Program-made: the position numbers and the translations under genes
In this document: positions 1 through 11,800 of the stretch, piece by piece
How the letters are laid out: the number at the start of each line of letters is the position of its first letter
Position numbering within the stretch: the stretch's first letter is position 1
From: Monilinia fructicola
Lineage: Eukaryota; Ascomycota; Leotiomycetes; Helotiales; Sclerotiniaceae
Direction: 5' to 3'
Length of the DNA stretch: 64,000 nt
Assembly: GCA_008692225.1 (NCBI GenBank)
Contig: VICG01000013.1
Span: forward strand, 1,979,001 to 2,043,000
Notes under the pieces: generated by a model
Database searches by the model: none
What the model saw: the letters and a program-made list of their open reading frames with translations, nothing else
What the model was told of the DNA's origin: nothing

Positions 1-214
1 TATAACCATCTCCACAGCTAGCCCGGAGCCATTTCAAACGCCGCCCTGGATTTATATAGAGACCTGGGATGGTCCTTACATGAAGTTCGTCTTGTTATTC
101 TTTATAATGCTGCAGCCAGGGTTATGAGGCATATGCAAAGAATCTCAAACTGTTCTCCTGCAAAGTTTACGACTACCCATTGAAGTCTTTGAAAACATTT
201 TTAATTGGAGGAGA

Positions 215-1030
215 TCGGAGAATAGATTGAAGTATAGTTACAAAATACATCCTTTGGTCACGACACTGTAAGAAGTGAACAATTCAGACAGCTCTGCCAA
301 CAAACCATGGGAAGATTTGATTGTCTCGCCAGTAAATTCTTTCCAATCCGTTGAATTAGAAGTACAGAAAAAATAAAACACGGAGGTTTAAATCCATTGC
401 GGGAGAATATGGATGTCTTCAAGCTCAATAACGTCAAAAGACTTGTTTCCGTCGCAGCTTTCCGAGATGTTGAGTGCCCTGTTAAGTTCATATAAATTGA
501 CACTCTTTTAGGTGAAACCACAAAATGAAGCAACTTTCGAGAGTCTTCCGCAAAAATTCTTTTCGCCAGTATCACTTCGTACCTGGCGGATGCACTTAAA
601 TGGAAGAGGCAGATCCGTAAGTGCCGGCAGCGTTTGATGGTTGTTTGCCAGCCTTCTTTCGCCGATATCTTCCTGGTAACTGATTTACTTTATCCCAGAA
701 TTCAATAGTTTGCGGACCTGGCCAGTTCCTCTCAAAGGCTAGATGTGATTGCAACTCTTTTAAAGCGCCGAAGGTTGCGCTTCAATGGTGTAGCCAAATG
801 AATGCATGCATATTGCAAACCTTCATGTGTATATCATTAAGGCTGGTTCGTCCCTCAATCTTCCAGCGCATAACAGCTGGATCCCGGATCAAGACCCCCA
901 AGCCGACAGCAAGTAGGTAGCATGAGAACTCTCAATCACTCGTTTTGAGATTGACATTGCCTCAACATCGTCGCTATCATATTTCTCATATAAACGCTCG
1001 GTAAATATTCGGCTCTGATCACTTCATTGT
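215..1030 (-). pseudogene. decayed or unrecognised coding remnant
   Basis: On the minus strand several stretches read like protein but lie in different frames and are split by stops. One piece at about 900-1020 contains TERLYEKYDSDDVEAMSI. A second at about 600-790 contains FERNWPGPQTIEFWDK. A third at about 395-510 contains ELNRALNISESCDGNKSFD, and a fourth at about 260-350 contains DWKEFTGETIKSSHGLLAEL. I could not join them with a consistent set of introns, and the longest uninterrupted frame (258-575) does not carry the best pieces. I do not recognise the family. It may be a pseudogene, or an intron-rich gene cut off by the window edge. Confidence 0.3.
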
Positions 1031-1393
1031 GCACGGACCATTCATCATATATCTCCCTTTTCTAATTTCCTTTATTAGTTAATTACATATAGTGAACCAT
1101 ATTTCATATTCCGCTGCATTATATTACTCCCCAAATTTCAAAACAATGCAAAGGGCAGGAAAGTTCTCAGCCTCACAATATACACATGCATGCCTGGCCT
1201 TGGTATACACAAGGAACAAGAACGAATAAATGAAGTCTCATAGATCAATACCTTGACAGCATGGGGCGGGTACGTAACATACATATAACAGTAGTCTCAC
1301 TGGCCGCGTATGTACTTCTCCACAATTGTCATCCTGCAGGTTAAGGTTCACAGCAGGCCACCAGGGCTCGTATCTAGGGAAGCTCAATCATAT

Positions 1394-1459
1394 GTATAGC
1401 CTCATTTGTATTTCCATCATGCGTTTCTCCCATTTCTGCTTTGTTTTCCTTCTTTTCAG
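1394..1459 (+). other. possible 5' UTR intron of the GT71 gene
   Basis: A GTATAG donor at 1394 and a pyrimidine-rich tract ending in CAG at 1459 would define a 66-nt intron just upstream of the chosen ATG at 1478. This is inferred from splice signals alone. Confidence 0.35.
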
Positions 1460-1477
1460 CTCCAGTCTGTGATCACC

Positions 1478-2812
1478 ATGTCAAACTCCATGCCAGGAAA
1501 TCGCCATTTCGTCATTATATTCTCCTCTGTTATATTCATTGTACTTTTGGGACTTGGATTTGAGTATCGATACTCATATCTTGACCATCAAACACTATTT
1601 CCAGAAGTCGGAAAGTCGACTCTGCCATGGATTGCTCATTCCAATTCTTTTTGGACTGCATTTGCGCCGTTGTTAGCTGCCGCTGCACCAAGATGCCCTC
1701 CTCCAGAGCTAAGCAGTAAAGCACATTCGATTAACGTTGGAAGAAGAAGAGCCGCGAATCATATTGCTATGGAGGAGAAAGATATCCAAATGATGAAACG
1801 ATCTCATACTTGGTTCGTTAACCAACTTATGCAAAATGCCCCGAAGTTGGAATATAAGGATGGGACGCAGGGAATTGTAACATCTGCTGGGGGTGATTAT
1901 TTCCCTCCACTACTTGTCAGTCTTAAGTTTCTCCGTCGTACGGGATCGACTTTGCCCGTCGAAGTATTTCTTGCTACACCGGATGAATACGAGCCATTGA
2001 TGTGCGAGACAGTTCTTCCTTCATTAAATGCGAAATGCCTCATTCTTTCCGATATCGTTGATCAACATGATCTTCCATTCTCATTCTCGGGATATCAACT
2101 CAAAGCTTTTGCCATAATATTCTCATCCTTTGAATCGGTGCTCTTTCTTGATGCAGATAATTTCCCGGTCTATGCCCCCGACGAATTGTTTACCTCAAAA
2201 CCCTTCACTTCCGAACATCTTGTTTTATGGCCAGATTATTGGAATCCAACCCCTTCGGAAACTCTTGGCACAATAATTGGCCTTGAAGTTTCTGTCCTCA
2301 ATAGTCGTCCCACAATTGAAGCTGGTCAAATTCTAGTCAACAAAGCACATCAAACGGAGGCGCTGTTGCTCGCCGCATATTACAATGCTTACGGTGACTA
2401 CTACTACCATCTCATGACTCAAGGAGGCGCCGGTGAAGGTGACAAGGAAACGTTTTCAGTGGCAGCTCTAGTACTTGGAAAAAGCTTCTATACTGTATCT
2501 CAATTACCTCGTCCCTTGGGTATGCGCGAAAATGGAGCTGCAGTGCTGCAAGCCGACCCTATGGAAGACTCAACTTCAAATGGACAGAAAATCCCAAGAC
2601 CATTTTTCATACATGCAAGCTGGCCACCTAAGCTTAACCCACTATATAACCATCGAGATTCAAGACAGTGGGGTGATGAAAAGCATTCATTGAGCATGTT
2701 TGATGGTTTGGATGTCGAACTCGTGGCCTGGGAATACATGGTACAGATGGCGTGCGATGACCAAACAGTTTTTAAGAGCTGGGGAAATAAATCGGGAAAA
2801 GGGTATTTGTGA
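1478..2812 (+). CDS. GT71-family (MNN1/MNN2-type) alpha-mannosyltransferase
   Basis: An intronless frame of 444 aa. It should be a type II Golgi membrane enzyme that transfers mannose from GDP-mannose to N- or O-linked glycans. After a short cytoplasmic tail, residues about 11-28 form one hydrophobic anchor (FVIIFSSVIFIVLLGLG). The lumenal part has the Mannosyl_trans3 (PF11051) layout: GIVTSAGGDYFPPLLVSLKF, VEVFL, the GYQLKAFAIIFSSFE helix, then the DxD metal and sugar-nucleotide motif LFLDADNF with Asp225 and Asp227. A GAGEGDKETF segment follows. The ATG at 1478 is chosen because the frame upstream of it opens only on TTG and a likely 3' splice site lies at 1459. GDP-mannose is also the concern of the GMPPA gene 2.8 kb away. 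Family is confident; linkage specificity (alpha-1,2 or alpha-1,3) is not resolved. Confidence 0.88.
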   Translation: MSNSMPGNRHFVIIFSSVIFIVLLGLGFEYRYSYLDHQTLFPEVGKSTLPWIAHSNSFWTAFAPLLAAAAPRCPPPELSSKAHSINVGRRRAANHIAMEEKDIQMMKRSHTWFVNQLMQNAPKLEYKDGTQGIVTSAGGDYFPPLLVSLKFLRRTGSTLPVEVFLATPDEYEPLMCETVLPSLNAKCLILSDIVDQHDLPFSFSGYQLKAFAIIFSSFESVLFLDADNFPVYAPDELFTSKPFTSEHLVLWPDYWNPTPSETLGTIIGLEVSVLNSRPTIEAGQILVNKAHQTEALLLAAYYNAYGDYYYHLMTQGGAGEGDKETFSVAALVLGKSFYTVSQLPRPLGMRENGAAVLQADPMEDSTSNGQKIPRPFFIHASWPPKLNPLYNHRDSRQWGDEKHSLSMFDGLDVELVAWEYMVQMACDDQTVFKSWGNKSGKGYL

Positions 2813-4013
2813 CCAGACGAGAACAAGCTTCAAAAATATGTTTGGCAAGTGTCAGAAAATGGGTCATGGAACATTTGATAATAACTGTACAGATAACACG
2901 TCTACTAGCTCTCAAAGACTGTTATAAAGTTCCCCACTGAATCAACTTTATAAAGAAGAATAACAGTGGCTCCAACAATACAGATTTAAGTGTGTATAAC
3001 TTTAACTCACCAAGTTAACACCAACGGAAAACAATACACGGACGTGGATGGATGAAGAGAAGATAATTTGATTTAAAATCCCTGCCGTTATCAGAACATC
3101 TACCTCAATGAGACGCCATACGAAGATGAGGTCTTCTCAATAATCACGCGCAAGTCACATCGAACGAAACTACTTACTTTCCGTCGAGTATTGATGCATC
3201 CCCAATTTATTTTTGCACAGACGCTGAATTCCGTTGCAAATGTTCCAATTTAAACATCAATACAGGCAAGGTATCCAAGTGATACTTGTATAAAGGGCAT
3301 CCCCGGATGGTTTCACAGGCATTTGATCAAGAAAGAACCAAGTTCTCGTTGCTGGATGCTGCTCCGAGTAGCAGCCGATAGGAACATCTTAAAGTTGATG
3401 CGCCGAGTTTATTAAATACATTGTAGATATTTCTCAAGCCGGCATATAACATTGGACCAAGAGACAGGAACGTGCGGCTGATTCTGGAATACATGACAAG
3501 GCAGCTAGCTACTGCCAAAATCTCAATCTCTACATCTCTACAAATGTTGCCGAGATTTCAATTTTGAAGAAAACAATATTCTGTGCCAATCAGACTTAAC
3601 ACCATAAAGAACTCAAGTCACATGTCCCAATCCCTGTTTAAAAACTGGCAGTCAACCAACCAGTCAGATCTCAAGACCATCGCACCAATCATCCCGAGTT
3701 CATCCAAACGAATGATGGATTCCTGTTTTCAATGATTTCGGTGCCGCGTATGATTGGTCAGTACAAAGCCACCACAAGCTCCCCTCACTGACATCACCCT
3801 AATCATGGATGGCATAGAAATGGATCATCCATCCCCATGCTGAGATTCAAACCCCGATCGTGAATTGATCATACACGCATGCCCAAAGCTTTCGGACCCA
3901 GCGCAACAGACAGCGAGCGAAAAGTCCACGGCAATTCCCACATCCACATCCACCGTACCGATACCCCCCTCCCTCACTCTGACCTCTCGCCTAGATAGAT
4001 CCCGATCGCCAAG
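2813..4013. other. intergenic, no supported gene
   Basis: It holds the 3' flank of the mannosyltransferase and the upstream region of the gene at 4014. Only short frames without recognisable domains occur. A tRNA B-box-like string near 3845 was checked and rejected. Confidence 0.6.
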
Positions 4014-4534
4014 ATGGGACTCCCCTACAGCAAACAAATCCACACGGCCTTCGCCCAATCCCAAATCATGATGACGCGCCTCCAAACCGAGGTGACGCCC
4101 CTAGTCGCCGCGGGCTACCCCCTCATCGCGTCTAGCTTTGCGGTCCTGAGGACGACGAAAAATATCGCCGTCCTGCTGGCTTGTGTGCAGGTGTATACGG
4201 CGGTGATGCTGACGGCGCATCTGGTGGTGTTGGGCATGGTGTTGGTGGCGCTGGATCCGGATTTGGAGGAGGAGCGGAGGAGGTTCGTGAGTCCGGTTGT
4301 GAGGGGGTGGTGGGGTTGGGGGCCAGGTGGCAGGTTTGGTTGGGATGGGGGATGAAGGTTTTGGTTGTGGGGGTAGTTGCAGGGGCGGGAGTGGCAGTTT
4401 GGTTGGGGATTAGGGTCGAGGGGAAGGGGGAGGAGGAGGAGGAGGCTGTGGAAGAGGAGAATGATGGTGTGAGTGAAGGGGGTGAAGGAATGAAAGACAA
4501 TGATGATGACGAGACGCCTGCAGTGGAAAAGTAA
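4014..4534 (+). CDS. small predicted membrane protein, one intron
   Basis: I do not recognise the family. Exon 1 is 4014-4286 and exon 2 is 4334-4534. The 47-nt intron starts with GTGAGT and ends at GGCAG, and joining at codon boundaries gives 157 aa. The start sits in a good context (GCCAAGATGG). The N-terminus MGLPYSK fits the N-myristoylation pattern (Gly2, Ser6). Residues about 26-80 contain two closely spaced hydrophobic stretches (VTPLVAAGYPLIASSFAVL and VYTAVMLTAHLVVLGMVL). Exon 2 adds a third (VLVVGVVAGAGVAVWLGI), then a Glu/Asp-rich tail ending in VEK. Without splicing the first frame stops at 4355. The membrane topology and lipidation are inferred, and the gene model rests on one weakly supported intron. 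Confidence 0.5.
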
Positions 4535-5605
4535 ATGTTTTCTCATCGTTCCTTTTAGTCATAATGTTTCCACTTCACATTTGCTCAGCTACTTGAATTG
4601 CAAAGTGCATGATGGGAAATATATTCAGGATATGGCTGTAAGAAGAAGAGATCAGCTTCTTCACATGATCTCACGTCTTGGATTCCTAGTTGGTAACGAC
4701 AGTCCAAGAAGAACTCGTCCATCTACCCCTATCATCAAGAACCGAGAACCGGGAAACTGAACCTAGAAATCCTCATGTCCTGGTTGGTTGTATGAGAGAT
4801 TGATATTTGTGGGGTGAGATGGGTGCACATACACCTGGTGCTGAGATATTGAGTGAACCCGGTCGAGGGGTACTAGTCCGGCAAGGAACACCGTTTTGAG
4901 CATGTGTGGTGTTTTTGTTGACATATTTATTTCTTCTTCCTCTCCTTCTTTCCATCTACAATTAATACTCTAAAACCCAAATAATCGATTTTTCCTTATC
5001 AACCGCAAGAGCAGAGGATCTTCTAGACCGTAGATATCCATCCACCCCTAAGTATACAAAACAGCTAATCCACATCCCCACATGCTTCGCGTAATATCAT
5101 GCAAAGCTCCACAGAATTGCCCAGTCCCCATGAATGGCAATCGTAAAACCATATCGGAGCATTCTTCAGCTTCGGAAATGCTTAGATTGTATAAATTGTC
5201 CAGATAGCGTACCACAACTCTAAAGGGGGAAACATTTCGTTGCTCTCGGAGTGTTGCATTGGTGTTCGTAATCTCAGGGCGGTAATTATCCAATAACATA
5301 TGACGAAAGGGGAAGAGGCTGTGCAGGCTAAGAGGAAATTCATTTGCCATCTTACCGTGAGATACCAGATACATTTCACAGTGATACAATACGGAGCCAA
5401 GTATTGTCCGTTATTCCATTCATCACTACAATGTCAGGATGTAGAATTGTAAGAATTCAAGATTGAATTACTCAAAATAGATTCTAATCTATGAAATAAG
5501 GACATTTGAATTTCCCCATCTCCAAAACTGGTCAATGAGATTATATGAAAGAACGCCATATTATTATTGTAAATCCTTCCGAGTACATCAAGTCTCATTG
5601 ATCCA
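4535..5605. other. intergenic between convergent genes
   Basis: The small membrane protein and GMPPA point towards each other here, so the stretch should hold two 3' UTRs. Short frames on either strand show no domain or consistent splice structure. Confidence 0.55.
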
Positions 5606-7121
5606 TTACATGATGACTTCATTGGAAACATCCTACACTCATTAGCCAGAATTCAAAACATGACGAGAGGAATCTTACCCTCTTCAACTCCTTAAATGGT
5701 AAACAGACACAGTTCTGTACACGAACTTCATCACCAACACCACACTCTTTACCCAAAATGGTAATACTTTGAACCTTGACACCATTCTTGATAATGCTTG
5801 TAGTATGGCTGTTAGCTGGTGTAGGCGTTCCTTCCACACGAGCCCAAGCACCGACTCTACTATTCCATCCAATGATAGAATAAAGAACACAAGCATCATG
5901 TTTAATTTCGGCATCCTCCAAAACAATTGCCTCCTTTACTCTGGCACCAGCACCAATGACAGCACGAGGACCAATTGAAACATTAGGACCAAGTTTGGCA
6001 GTTGGATCGACGTGTGCAGTTGGGTGAATGAAGACAGGTGCAATGATATTAGCGGATGGTTTAGCCAATTCCTTGGATCCAGTTTGTGATGCCTTTTGAA
6101 GGTATAAGGCGTTCGCCGGAATAGCTGAGCCAGCAGTTTTGATTTGTCTCCAGAAATCCTTGGTCTCATGAACGAAGAATTGTTTGCTATCTGCGAGATC
6201 ACTCAAAATATCTTGCTCCAATCTCAGGACTTCATTCTTCTGGACATCATCATCATCTTGGAAGAATGAGGAGTCAAGGTTCTCGGATGATGGGTAGGAA
6301 GCGAGACGTGGACGATCGGTACGGCGCTTGATGGCGGTCCTAATTGAGGGGAAGATACATTCGGTTGCGAATAGATAGACACCACAGTTGATCAAGTTCG
6401 AGATATGCGATTCAGGTTTCTCGACATAGTGAAGAACTCGGCGGGTGTGTGAATCGGAAACGATGCAACCAAAGTTACTAGCAGCATCTTCGCTAACACG
6501 GGTACCTAGGATGACAGCTTCAGCATCTTTATCCTCGAACAGCTTAAGCATATCATTCAATGGGAATGAACAGCAGACATCTGCATTAAGAACGAAGAAA
6601 CGTTCTGGTTTTCCCTTGAGAATAGCATCTCGGAAATGGTATAAGCCTCCAGCAGTTCCCAAAGCTTGATATTCTCGAAGGTAAACAATCTTAATATGAG
6701 GGAATTCGTGGGCAGCATCTTTGATAAAGTCGCGGAAAACAGACTCGTCATAGTATCCGATCATGCACACTTCTTGAATGGATGGAACCTTTGCAATGGC
6801 GGTGAGACAGTGCCAAATGATGGGATGGCCAGCGACTTCGAAGAGGGGCTGAAAGTAGGAAAAGTCAGTTGTTATTGTTTTTATCATCCGGCGTGAGAAG
6901 AATATAAATTATATTATACTATACCTTTGGAAGATCCAAAGACAATGGTCTAAAGCGCGTTTCCTCTTGATGGTCCACCAACCTAGTAGTAGCCTCACTA
7001 TCAGCCTTCTTTTCTTCTTTGCGCCATTAATTATTTTCCTAGAATTTACCAAAATCACAGCTTTGGTTGCAGCTTGAGCAGCACTACCTGGTCTTTCTCT
7101 GTGAGGGATTTGTAAAGACAT
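5606..7121 (-). CDS. mannose-1-phosphate guanylyltransferase alpha-type subunit (GMPPA-like), with frame break
   Basis: Exons on the minus strand are 7050-7121, 6925-6982, 5679-6848 and 5606-5632, with introns of 67, 76 and 46 nt. The protein would be about 441 aa. It has an N-terminal nucleotidyltransferase domain and a C-terminal left-handed beta-helix of hexapeptide repeats (IHPTAHVDPTAKLGPNVSIG), ending DVSNEVIM. Diagnostic strings include PLFEVAGHPIIWHCL, LGTAGGLYHFRD and FFVLNADVCCSFPL. The closest type is GMPPA, which in animals acts with the catalytic beta subunit to control GDP-mannose synthesis in the cytosol. Exon 2 is 58 nt and shifts frame. It begins VGGPSRG but must end TRFRPLSLDLPK, which needs one base fewer; the extra base is in the TTT run at 6960-6962. 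It could be an assembly error, a strain mutation, or a sign that another acceptor is used. Confidence 0.88.
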
Positions 7122-8848
7122 ATTGAATTGAAATTGAGGGTGTTGAAAAGATATATTGTGTTGATGTGTTTTCTGCTTGCTCTGTCTGTAAGGTTAAGGT
7201 AAGGCCTTGAGGTTTAAATTATTCATATGAATATGAATGAATGTGAATATGAACATGAACATGAATATGAACATGAACATGAACATGAACACCTGGCGTT
7301 GGTTCTAGAGTGTGAGCGAGATTTGGATTGAAGCTAATGTACGGAGTAACAAGAGTTCCGATGGGCTGGTCCGTGCGAAGTCTACAGTAGGCAGATCATG
7401 TGAAGATAAGCTTCTTATCGAAGTAAGGGGGGCCTTAGTCATGCTGGTCACGCTGTCAATCACGTTACTCATCACGTTACTCGTCACGTTGACCAAGTTG
7501 ATCACATTAGTCACCATTTATTAGTCTACTTCCCCTCACAACCTTATATCCATTCCGAACTTCCTTTACTTTCCAGGTCACTTCTACAATACTTCTATCA
7601 ACTTCACATCTTCATACCGACAATAAGGTCCATCCAATTCTAATCCAATTCAAATCCAATCCAAACAATAATAATCACTATCCAACAGTATCCATGCTTC
7701 ACTTCTAACATCTGACAATTGAAAGACACAATGGTAGTATTGCAGTCTGGAGATGGAGAACCTATCATTCAGCCCTCCTTATGCTGGTATGCATTTGAAT
7801 GTAAGAAGCCGACATGAGAAAAAGCAAAGGAAAGAATCCTAGTTGCCTACATCAATTCTATTGGAGATTTAAAGTATACACTTCAAACAGACATGGTTAA
7901 GGGCTCAATTACCTCCCCCTCCAAGTGATATAAATGAAGTCTGTCATTTTGGCGTCAAAACATCATCACCACCTGAAAGAATTTCCAAAGTTGGGAATAC
8001 TTTTACAATGAAGGCTTATCGAGACCGTTCAAAGGCTTCCAAGGTTACATTTGCATATCTGAAGTTCTATTAGATTCTCTGGATTCTTTTGCATTTAAAG
8101 ATTCATTTGGTTATTCATAAAAGCTATCTTAAAGTCTATCAAATTTGATATAACATTTTATACAATTTTTGATAGTGGATCACAAATATAATAAGTAATA
8201 TCAAATAAAAATAAAATGTTTGATATAATCATTATTTTCTAATCAGCTATTGCTAACCAACGGTCTCACAAAACTTGCATTATAGTCTATCATACAATCT
8301 TCACTTCTAATTGGATATAATTCAATCAGCTTCTCTTCGAATCTAAGAGTGTTTCATCGCCTATATTTCCCTTTCCCTTTCATTTTGGTCTGTCGTTTCT
8401 TCATTTACTTATTATCCCACCTTCCGTCAAACCTTCTTTTACTTCTATGATTCTATTTGTAGAAGCTTCGAACTCGTTTGCCATTGTTCTCTTTCTAAAC
8501 ATCCTTCAGCTTGCTGCCTTGTAACGATCCCTTCGTATCTCTCAGTTTCCAACTAAGAACGCTTCATCTATCTCTGCTGGCTGAGCCGGATCTTGATCGA
8601 TCTTGAGCCTTCTATAGGAGGATCTCATACTCTCGTTCCCAATCTTGAACAAAGAAATATCGTATTTTTTGTCTTTCCATTTCGGACTATCAGAAGGTAT
8701 TTCATTCCATCTCTTAACGTTCCTATGTCAGGAACGTAGCATTACACGAATTCAAAACCTCTGAGCGCGTACAATTTCTGATCTTTGCAGGTGCTGATAC
8801 GCAATTGATGCACCCACCACAGACGGAAATACGTATAAGATAGTCAAC
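7122..8848. other. shared upstream region of GMPPA and dynamin genes
   Basis: The two genes diverge from this 1.7-kb stretch. It contains a TGAAYA hexamer repeat (7226-7290), pyrimidine-rich leader sequence before the dynamin start, a likely 5' UTR intron (GT at about 8696, TTTGCAG near 8790) and an 8-bp hairpin at 8717-8737. No further gene could be supported. Confidence 0.5.
7226..7290. repeat. hexanucleotide (TGAAYA)n microsatellite
   Basis: About ten imperfect copies of TGAACA/TGAATA lie about 105 bp upstream of the GMPPA start. Confidence 0.8.
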
Positions 8849-11800
8849 ATGGCTTCCCGCATTACAAGAAATCACAAGGAAGAAATAACATCAACAGGCG
8901 GTCGATTGAAAACTTCTACCGGCACCCAAGTACCAATAAGCCCGAGAATAAATTATAGCGCAACATCTTCTCATCCTTATCGTTGCACTTCTAAAGAGTC
9001 TGATAGTCGTGCCACTACCCCAAGTCTCGACAGTATGGCCGGGATTCACATGGTTGCCAAGGATCCACAACTTTTAATCGAAGCTCTGAGCGAGTTATCG
9101 GATTTTGATGTCGAGCATGTCGTTGATCTCCCAAGGATCATTGTGGTAGGGGATCAAAGTGTCGGCAAATCAACTCTCATTACCCTAATATCAGGAGTGG
9201 ATCTGCCAAAAAAGAGCGGATGCTGCACAAGATGTCCTGCCAATATCGTAACCAAATCAGGCAGCACATGGAGCTGCACAATTTCACTTCGTCAGAAGTA
9301 CGGGTATCGACCACCCAAAACCCCGATCAGAGATCGGGATGTCCATAAAAACAATCAATTCCCGCCATGGTTTGAGCAGGAGCAAACCATCAAAGAGTTT
9401 GCCAAGTTCACCGACAAGACAAAGTTAGGTGAGGCTATGGAGTGGGCACAGATTGCTCTTCTTAATCACAACCAAGACTATGAACAATTTATTCCTGGAA
9501 AAGGACAACGATATCTCGACAAAAATACTGCAACTGTGGCCGAAGTCACACCTAATATTGTGAAAGTAGAGATCACAGGCCCAAATTTACTTAGCTTATC
9601 CTTCTTCGATCTTCCGGGTATTATTTCAAACACACCCACGGTGGATCAGAGGTATTTGATCAAGGTTTTCGAGAACATTGCCAAGTCGTGAGTACTGCTG
9701 GACTTCGTTCTCCAATCTCCCAAAATTTCCAGCTGAATCATATCTAACCTACGACAGATACATAAAGTCCCCAAATACTCTCATCATATTCGCTATGACC
9801 ATGCAAGTTGAAGCGGTTTTGTCTAGAGCCAAAGCGATTATTGAAGAAGAACGAGCTACAGATCGTTGCATGGGTGTCTTGACAAAGCCCGATACAATTG
9901 TAGAAAAGGATGGCAACAATGATTGGGAAAAGATTTTGAGCGGAGATGAACACCGTTTGGGTCACGGATGGCGTGTTACCAAACAACCTGGACCGGGATT
10001 TCAAGCAGGTGAGAAGGGTTATCATGTTAAAGCTGGAGAAGATGAGCAAGAATTCTTCGCCACGAGCGAATTATGGAGTGTGAAGTGGAAAAAATTCGAA
10101 AAGCAATGTGGAATTCCAAGAATTCAATCAAAACTTTCTCGTCTTCTTGCAGATTCGATCCAGAAAAGGTTCGTGATACGCTCTAGTTTGTTATTCTCCG
10201 ATTCCCACTAATTGTTTTTTTCACCCAGCCTCCCTGATATTAAGGCCAGGATCGCCAGCCGTAAAGACATTATTATCGAGGAACTAAAGGGGCTTCCTGA
10301 GTTACCCAGCCGAAATGTGCAGGTTCACGTCAACAATCTCTTACGCGACCTCAGCCAAGATGTCCAAAAGGTTATGAGTAGCCAACATAATTCATCAGAT
10401 AAAACTTTCCATGACGGGTGGGACAAACTTTGCAGTCAATTTCACGAATTGATTCTGCATAACAAGCCTAAGATAACTCTTTCTGATCCATCAGATGTAT
10501 TGAAAGTTAAAGTCATCAACCTTGATGATGATGACGGGGATGATGATCACATACCTGTACCTAGTGACCATATTCAGGTTGTTCCTATATCTGAAGGTAA
10601 TAGTAAACGTACACATAGCCAAATAGCTACTGACAAAGATCCAGCACCCGCCACCCCTTCAAGTTCAATGGCCAATTCGGAAACGCCTACTCCAAGAAAT
10701 CCTAGACAGAAGGCTCGATCAGATTCCAATCCTTTCATAAACACTATATTCGAAAATCACGCGCACTACGGTAAAGGCTTTACCACCATTGGCGAGATAC
10801 GAAGAAAGATAGAGAACCACACTTATGTGGGTCTCCATGGTACGGTCAACGCAGTACCTCTCTACGAGTATTTTTGTAAAAAAGTTGTGAGGAATTGGCA
10901 GCCACCTACGCGACAATTGCTTCTTGGGGTTATTAATCTCTTGCGATCTGAGATTGGAAAAATTGTGCAGAAGGTCTTGGGTCCATACCAACAGACAGGT
11001 CTATACCGGGTATCTACTCAGATCATTGAAAACTGGATTCAAGACGAGCTCCTCGTAACCCACAGAGATAGACTCGATGATCTTTATGAACTCGAAACAC
11101 GCCTTCCTTTCACAAAAAATTCAGACCTTCAGACGAGAAAACAGATTGAGAAGTTGGATCTTCAAAAAATTCGTCATAGGGTTCGTGCCATTCGATTAGT
11201 GGATAAAGAGCTATGGTGCAAATCTAAGAAGATGAAGGCAAAGCCAGATGAAAAGGGGGCTTATCTACAAGAAAAGAAGAAATTTGTAGAGCAAGTCACT
11301 CCTGAGCAATTGGGTGAGGATCCATTTAAAAATGAGATTGATGTCGCGGCAAATATCCGAGCATATTACCTCGTGGCAGCAAGCAGATACATTGAGTGTG
11401 TTTTAATCAGGATCAATAATGGCCTATTCATACAGGTCAAAGAAAATATTGGAGATCTTCTCGAAAGCAAGCTTGGCACTCATGATCCTGCTACTGGTAA
11501 GTATCTTGTTTTGCTATTTAGGGGTAAAATTGGCTAACAACAAATGTACAGGTGTCGCCAAATGTCAACAACTCATGGAAGAGAATTCCGAAGTTGGCGA
11601 AAGACGCCGCAAACTCCAAACCGAATTACAAAAAATAGAGGATTTTGAAGTTAGATTTGAGAAGCTGCTGGAGGATATCAAGCGTCCAAAAGAGGATGAA
11701 GCCAGCTATACAGTTGGTGTTCAAGATGAAATGGATTACTTTCAAGCTGATCGCTCGGAAACTAGGGAGCCTGAAGAATACGGATACCGTCAGCAAAGTC

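Noticed and set aside
1406..1477. Upstream extension of the GT71 frame
   Set aside because: It begins on TTG and contains a likely 3' splice site; the ATG at 1478 places the membrane anchor as usual for the family.
3840..3880. tRNA B-box-like string on the minus strand (GGTTTGAATC)
   Set aside because: The expected T-stem does not pair and no A box or acceptor stem is found at the right distance.
7732..7817. Short ATG frame of 28 codons between GMPPA and the dynamin gene
   Set aside because: Too short, no domain, and an attempted splice to a downstream frame gave no convincing protein.
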